A DNA stretch of 64,000 nucleotides from Bacteroidota bacterium. GTDB lineage: Bacteria > Bacteroidota > Bacteroidia > Palsa-965. A program made the position numbers and the translations under genes. Below are positions 62,154 through 64,000 of the stretch, piece by piece (position 1 is the first letter of the stretch; every line of letters begins with the position of its first letter). The notes beneath the pieces are model-generated. The model did no database searches and was not told the DNA's origin. It saw only the letters and a program-made list of their open reading frames with translations. The DNA is taken from the NCBI GenBank assembly GCA_006218065.1, contig VBWE01000010.1, positions 1 to 64,000 on the forward strand, written 5' to 3'.

Positions 62154-64000
62154 TCAGCCGATCCTGATTCCTGCAAGCAGTACATCATCGACCTGCCCGT
62201 AGCCGCTTTTCCACTGTGAAAAGTATGCCGCGAGCAGGTCTTTCTGCTTTTGCATGTTTTGCGCCGAACCGGCAAGCAGTTGCTGCTTCAGGTTTTTGGT
62301 CATCAGTTTTTTGCCTTTTTCTCCGCCGAACTGGTCGGCATAACCGTCGGTGAACATATAGAGCGCGTCGCCAGGCTGCAGTACGGTTTCTTTCTGTGCA
62401 AAAATAAAATCGGGAGGAGTCACTCCGCCGATGGATACGCGATCGGGAAGCAGTTCTGTAATTTCTTCTTTCCGGATGACGATCATCGGCCTGTTGGCGC
62501 CGGAAAAAGCGGCGCTGCGCGAAACGGAATCGATCACGCAAATACCGATATCCATACCGTCGCGCACAACGATCTCTTCCTGCCCGTCATCTTTTTTCAT
62601 ACCGCTTTCCTGGTGCAGCAGCAGGCTCGCGAGGCCTTTGTTCAGTTCGGTGAGGATGCGGCCGGGATCGGTTATTTTTTTCTCGTACACCACCTGGTGC
62701 AGCAGGTTATTCCCGATCATGCTCAGCAGCGCGCCCGGAACGCCATGCCCGGTACAATCGGCTACGGCGATGACTGTTTTTTGCGCGGCTGTCGCGCACC
62801 AGAAAAAATCGCCGCTCACGATATCGCGCGGCAGGAAAAGCACGAACGATTCCGGGAAAATATCGCGCAGGTTTTTCTCATCCGGCAGTACAGCCTGCTG
62901 CAGGCGCTGCGCATAGGTAATGCTGTCGGTGATTTCCCGGTTTTTGACTTCGATTTCGAATTTCTGCGCTTCAATGGTCAGGTTCCGGTTTTCCAGCAGG
63001 CGGTTGGCTTTCTTTTTCTCCCGGTAACGCAATAGGAACAGCGAAGCGGTGATCAGCAGGGCAAGCACGCCGATCGCCAGCGTACCGATGAATAAATTCT
63101 GCCGTTCGCTTTTCACCTGCAGGAGCTCATTTTCTTTTTGCTTGCGCATTTCACTTTCGCGCGCTTCCTGTTCGCGGAGCTGCGCGGCTATTTTTTCCTG
63201 CGCTGCGGTGATCTGCTGCTGCACATCGCTGCTGCGCATGCCTTCGTCTGTTTCCATGTAGCGTTCCTGGTACTCGTACGCTTTCCGGAAATCGTTTTTC
63301 TGTTCGTACAGTTTCGCCAGCAGTTCGAAGCCTTCCTTAACCAGGTTTTTCATATCGTTGCGCTGCGCGAGTTCCACGCCTTCGAGCAGGTATTTCTCAC
63401 CCAAAACGAGATTTCCCATGTCGAGATAAAGCGAACCGATATTGTTTTTGTTCATGGCGATGCCGGAACTGTCGCCGACCGCCACGTTCATTTCAAGGGA
63501 TTTCTCCAGGTATCTTTTCGCTTTTTCAGATTCGCCCAGGTTGACCAGCACGCCGCCGATATTGTTGTACGAAGCGGCGATCTCCGATTCATCTTCCCCG
63601 TTCCTGATTTTTACGCCGAGCGCCTTCTCGAGCCATTCCAGCGAACGGCGGTAATCTTTTTTCTGGTAATACACCGCGCCGATGTTGTTGTAGATCCCGG
63701 CAAGCGCCATGGAATCTTTAATTACCGGCATGGCTTTTTTGTAATAATCCAGCGCGCCTTCCTGGTCGCCCTGCGCGCTCATCAGGTTGGCGATATTCAC
63801 GTATGTCCGCGCCATCCGCTCATATTCCCCGATCTGCTGGTAAATGCCGATCGCCTGCAGGTAATAGTTCATCGCTTCTTTCATATCGCCGCGGTAGCTG
63901 AAAATATTCCGGCCGATATTGGTGCAGATCACGCCCATGCGTTTTTTATCGCCGATGCGTTCGGCTACGCGCAGCGCTTCTTTCAGGGTGGCGATGGCTT
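62154..64000 (-). CDS. TPR - SpoIIE-type protein phosphatase, N terminus cut by window
   Basis: At least 615 residues are visible, with the frame open to the window edge; the true start lies beyond 64000. The first ~260 residues are tetratricopeptide repeats (YYLQAIGIYQQIGEYERMARTYVNIANL type). A transmembrane helix (LFIGTLAIGVLALLITASLFLL) and a coiled coil come next. The C-terminal ~240 residues are a PP2C/SpoIIE phosphatase: SGDFFW, DCTGHGVPGALLSMIGNNLL, TDGYADQFGG, DDVLLAGIRI. It should dephosphorylate serine or threonine, for example of anti-anti-sigma-type proteins. It converges on the HTH pair without a gap. Confidence 0.92.
   Translation of the reverse strand, partial: AIATLKEALRVAERIGDKKRMGVICTNIGRNIFSYRGDMKEAMNYYLQAIGIYQQIGEYERMARTYVNIANLMSAQGDQEGALDYYKKAMPVIKDSMALAGIYNNIGAVYYQKKDYRRSLEWLEKALGVKIRNGEDESEIAASYNNIGGVLVNLGESEKAKRYLEKSLEMNVAVGDSSGIAMNKNNIGSLYLDMGNLVLGEKYLLEGVELAQRNDMKNLVKEGFELLAKLYEQKNDFRKAYEYQERYMETDEGMRSSDVQQQITAAQEKIAAQLREQEARESEMRKQKENELLQVKSERQNLFIGTLAIGVLALLITASLFLLRYREKKKANRLLENRNLTIEAQKFEIEVKNREITDSITYAQRLQQAVLPDEKNLRDIFPESFVLFLPRDIVSGDFFWCATAAQKTVIAVADCTGHGVPGALLSMIGNNLLHQVVYEKKITDPGRILTELNKGLASLLLHQESGMKKDDGQEEIVVRDGMDIGICVIDSVSRSAAFSGANRPMIVIRKEEITELLPDRVSIGGVTPPDFIFAQKETVLQPGDALYMFTDGYADQFGGEKGKKLMTKNLKQQLLAGSAQNMQKQKDLLAAYFSQWKSGYGQVDDVLLAGIRIG

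Overview
This 64-kb window looks like a chromosomal segment of a free-living member of the Bacteroidota, with about 50% GC by eye. The signs are: secreted proteins ending in type IX secretion (T9SS) C-terminal sorting domains, two PorT-type T9SS proteins, many lipoproteins with a lipobox cysteine, DUF4476 and DUF6265 proteins, a PntAA/PntAB/PntB transhydrogenase, and a recurring promoter box TAnnTTTG (or TAnnTTCG), sometimes with TTTG 20-22 bp upstream. The genus cannot be told. I found no rRNA, tRNA, CRISPR array, prophage or classical insertion sequence.

Layout. 1-3.5 kb: AraC regulator, VOC protein and DUF6265 lipoprotein, then an outer-membrane barrel. 3.8-9 kb: peroxiredoxin, small lipoprotein, prolyl oligopeptidase, YD-repeat protein. 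9-17 kb: a large periplasmic-sensor histidine kinase, the pnt operon, a glycerophosphodiesterase. 17-26 kb: SGNH hydrolase, short-chain dehydrogenase, Fe/Zn-cluster protein, an operon of two sister 'SSKSGPVF' membrane proteins with a sterol-desaturase-like enzyme, and a giant Asp-box T9SS protein. 27-36 kb: ABC-F protein, hutH, a GxxExxY gene inside an inverted-repeat element, a mosaic hisS, mutS, proC. 36.8-40.6 kb: archaeal-type asparagine synthetase opposite an AsnC regulator, then an aromatic operon (pheA, DAHP synthase-chorismate mutase) preceded by a Phe/Tyr leader peptide and terminator. 40.8-54 kb: TrmH-type methyltransferase, TPR lipoprotein, folK with a deoxynucleoside kinase, two sugar-dehydrogenase-like T9SS proteins, acyltransferase, ubiE, two porT genes, FAD oxidoreductase. 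54-64 kb: DUF4476 protein, holin-like protein, Cas4-like/DEDDy nuclease fusion beside a 51-bp tandem array, P5C dehydrogenase, two sister HTH regulators, and a TPR-SpoIIE phosphatase cut by the window end.

The strongest unannotated signals are (1) a complete ribosome-mediated attenuator for phenylalanine/tyrosine at 38475-38652, (2) the GxxExxY gene framed by outer and inner inverted repeats, with a possible gene-less relative behind mutS, (3) an AT-rich block of about 420 bp inside hisS that fits intragenic recombination, (4) the SSKSGPVF pair, and (5) at least six genes whose predicted transcription start falls on the start codon, two of them GTG. Many stop codons are followed within a few bases by imperfect inverted repeats of several unrelated families.
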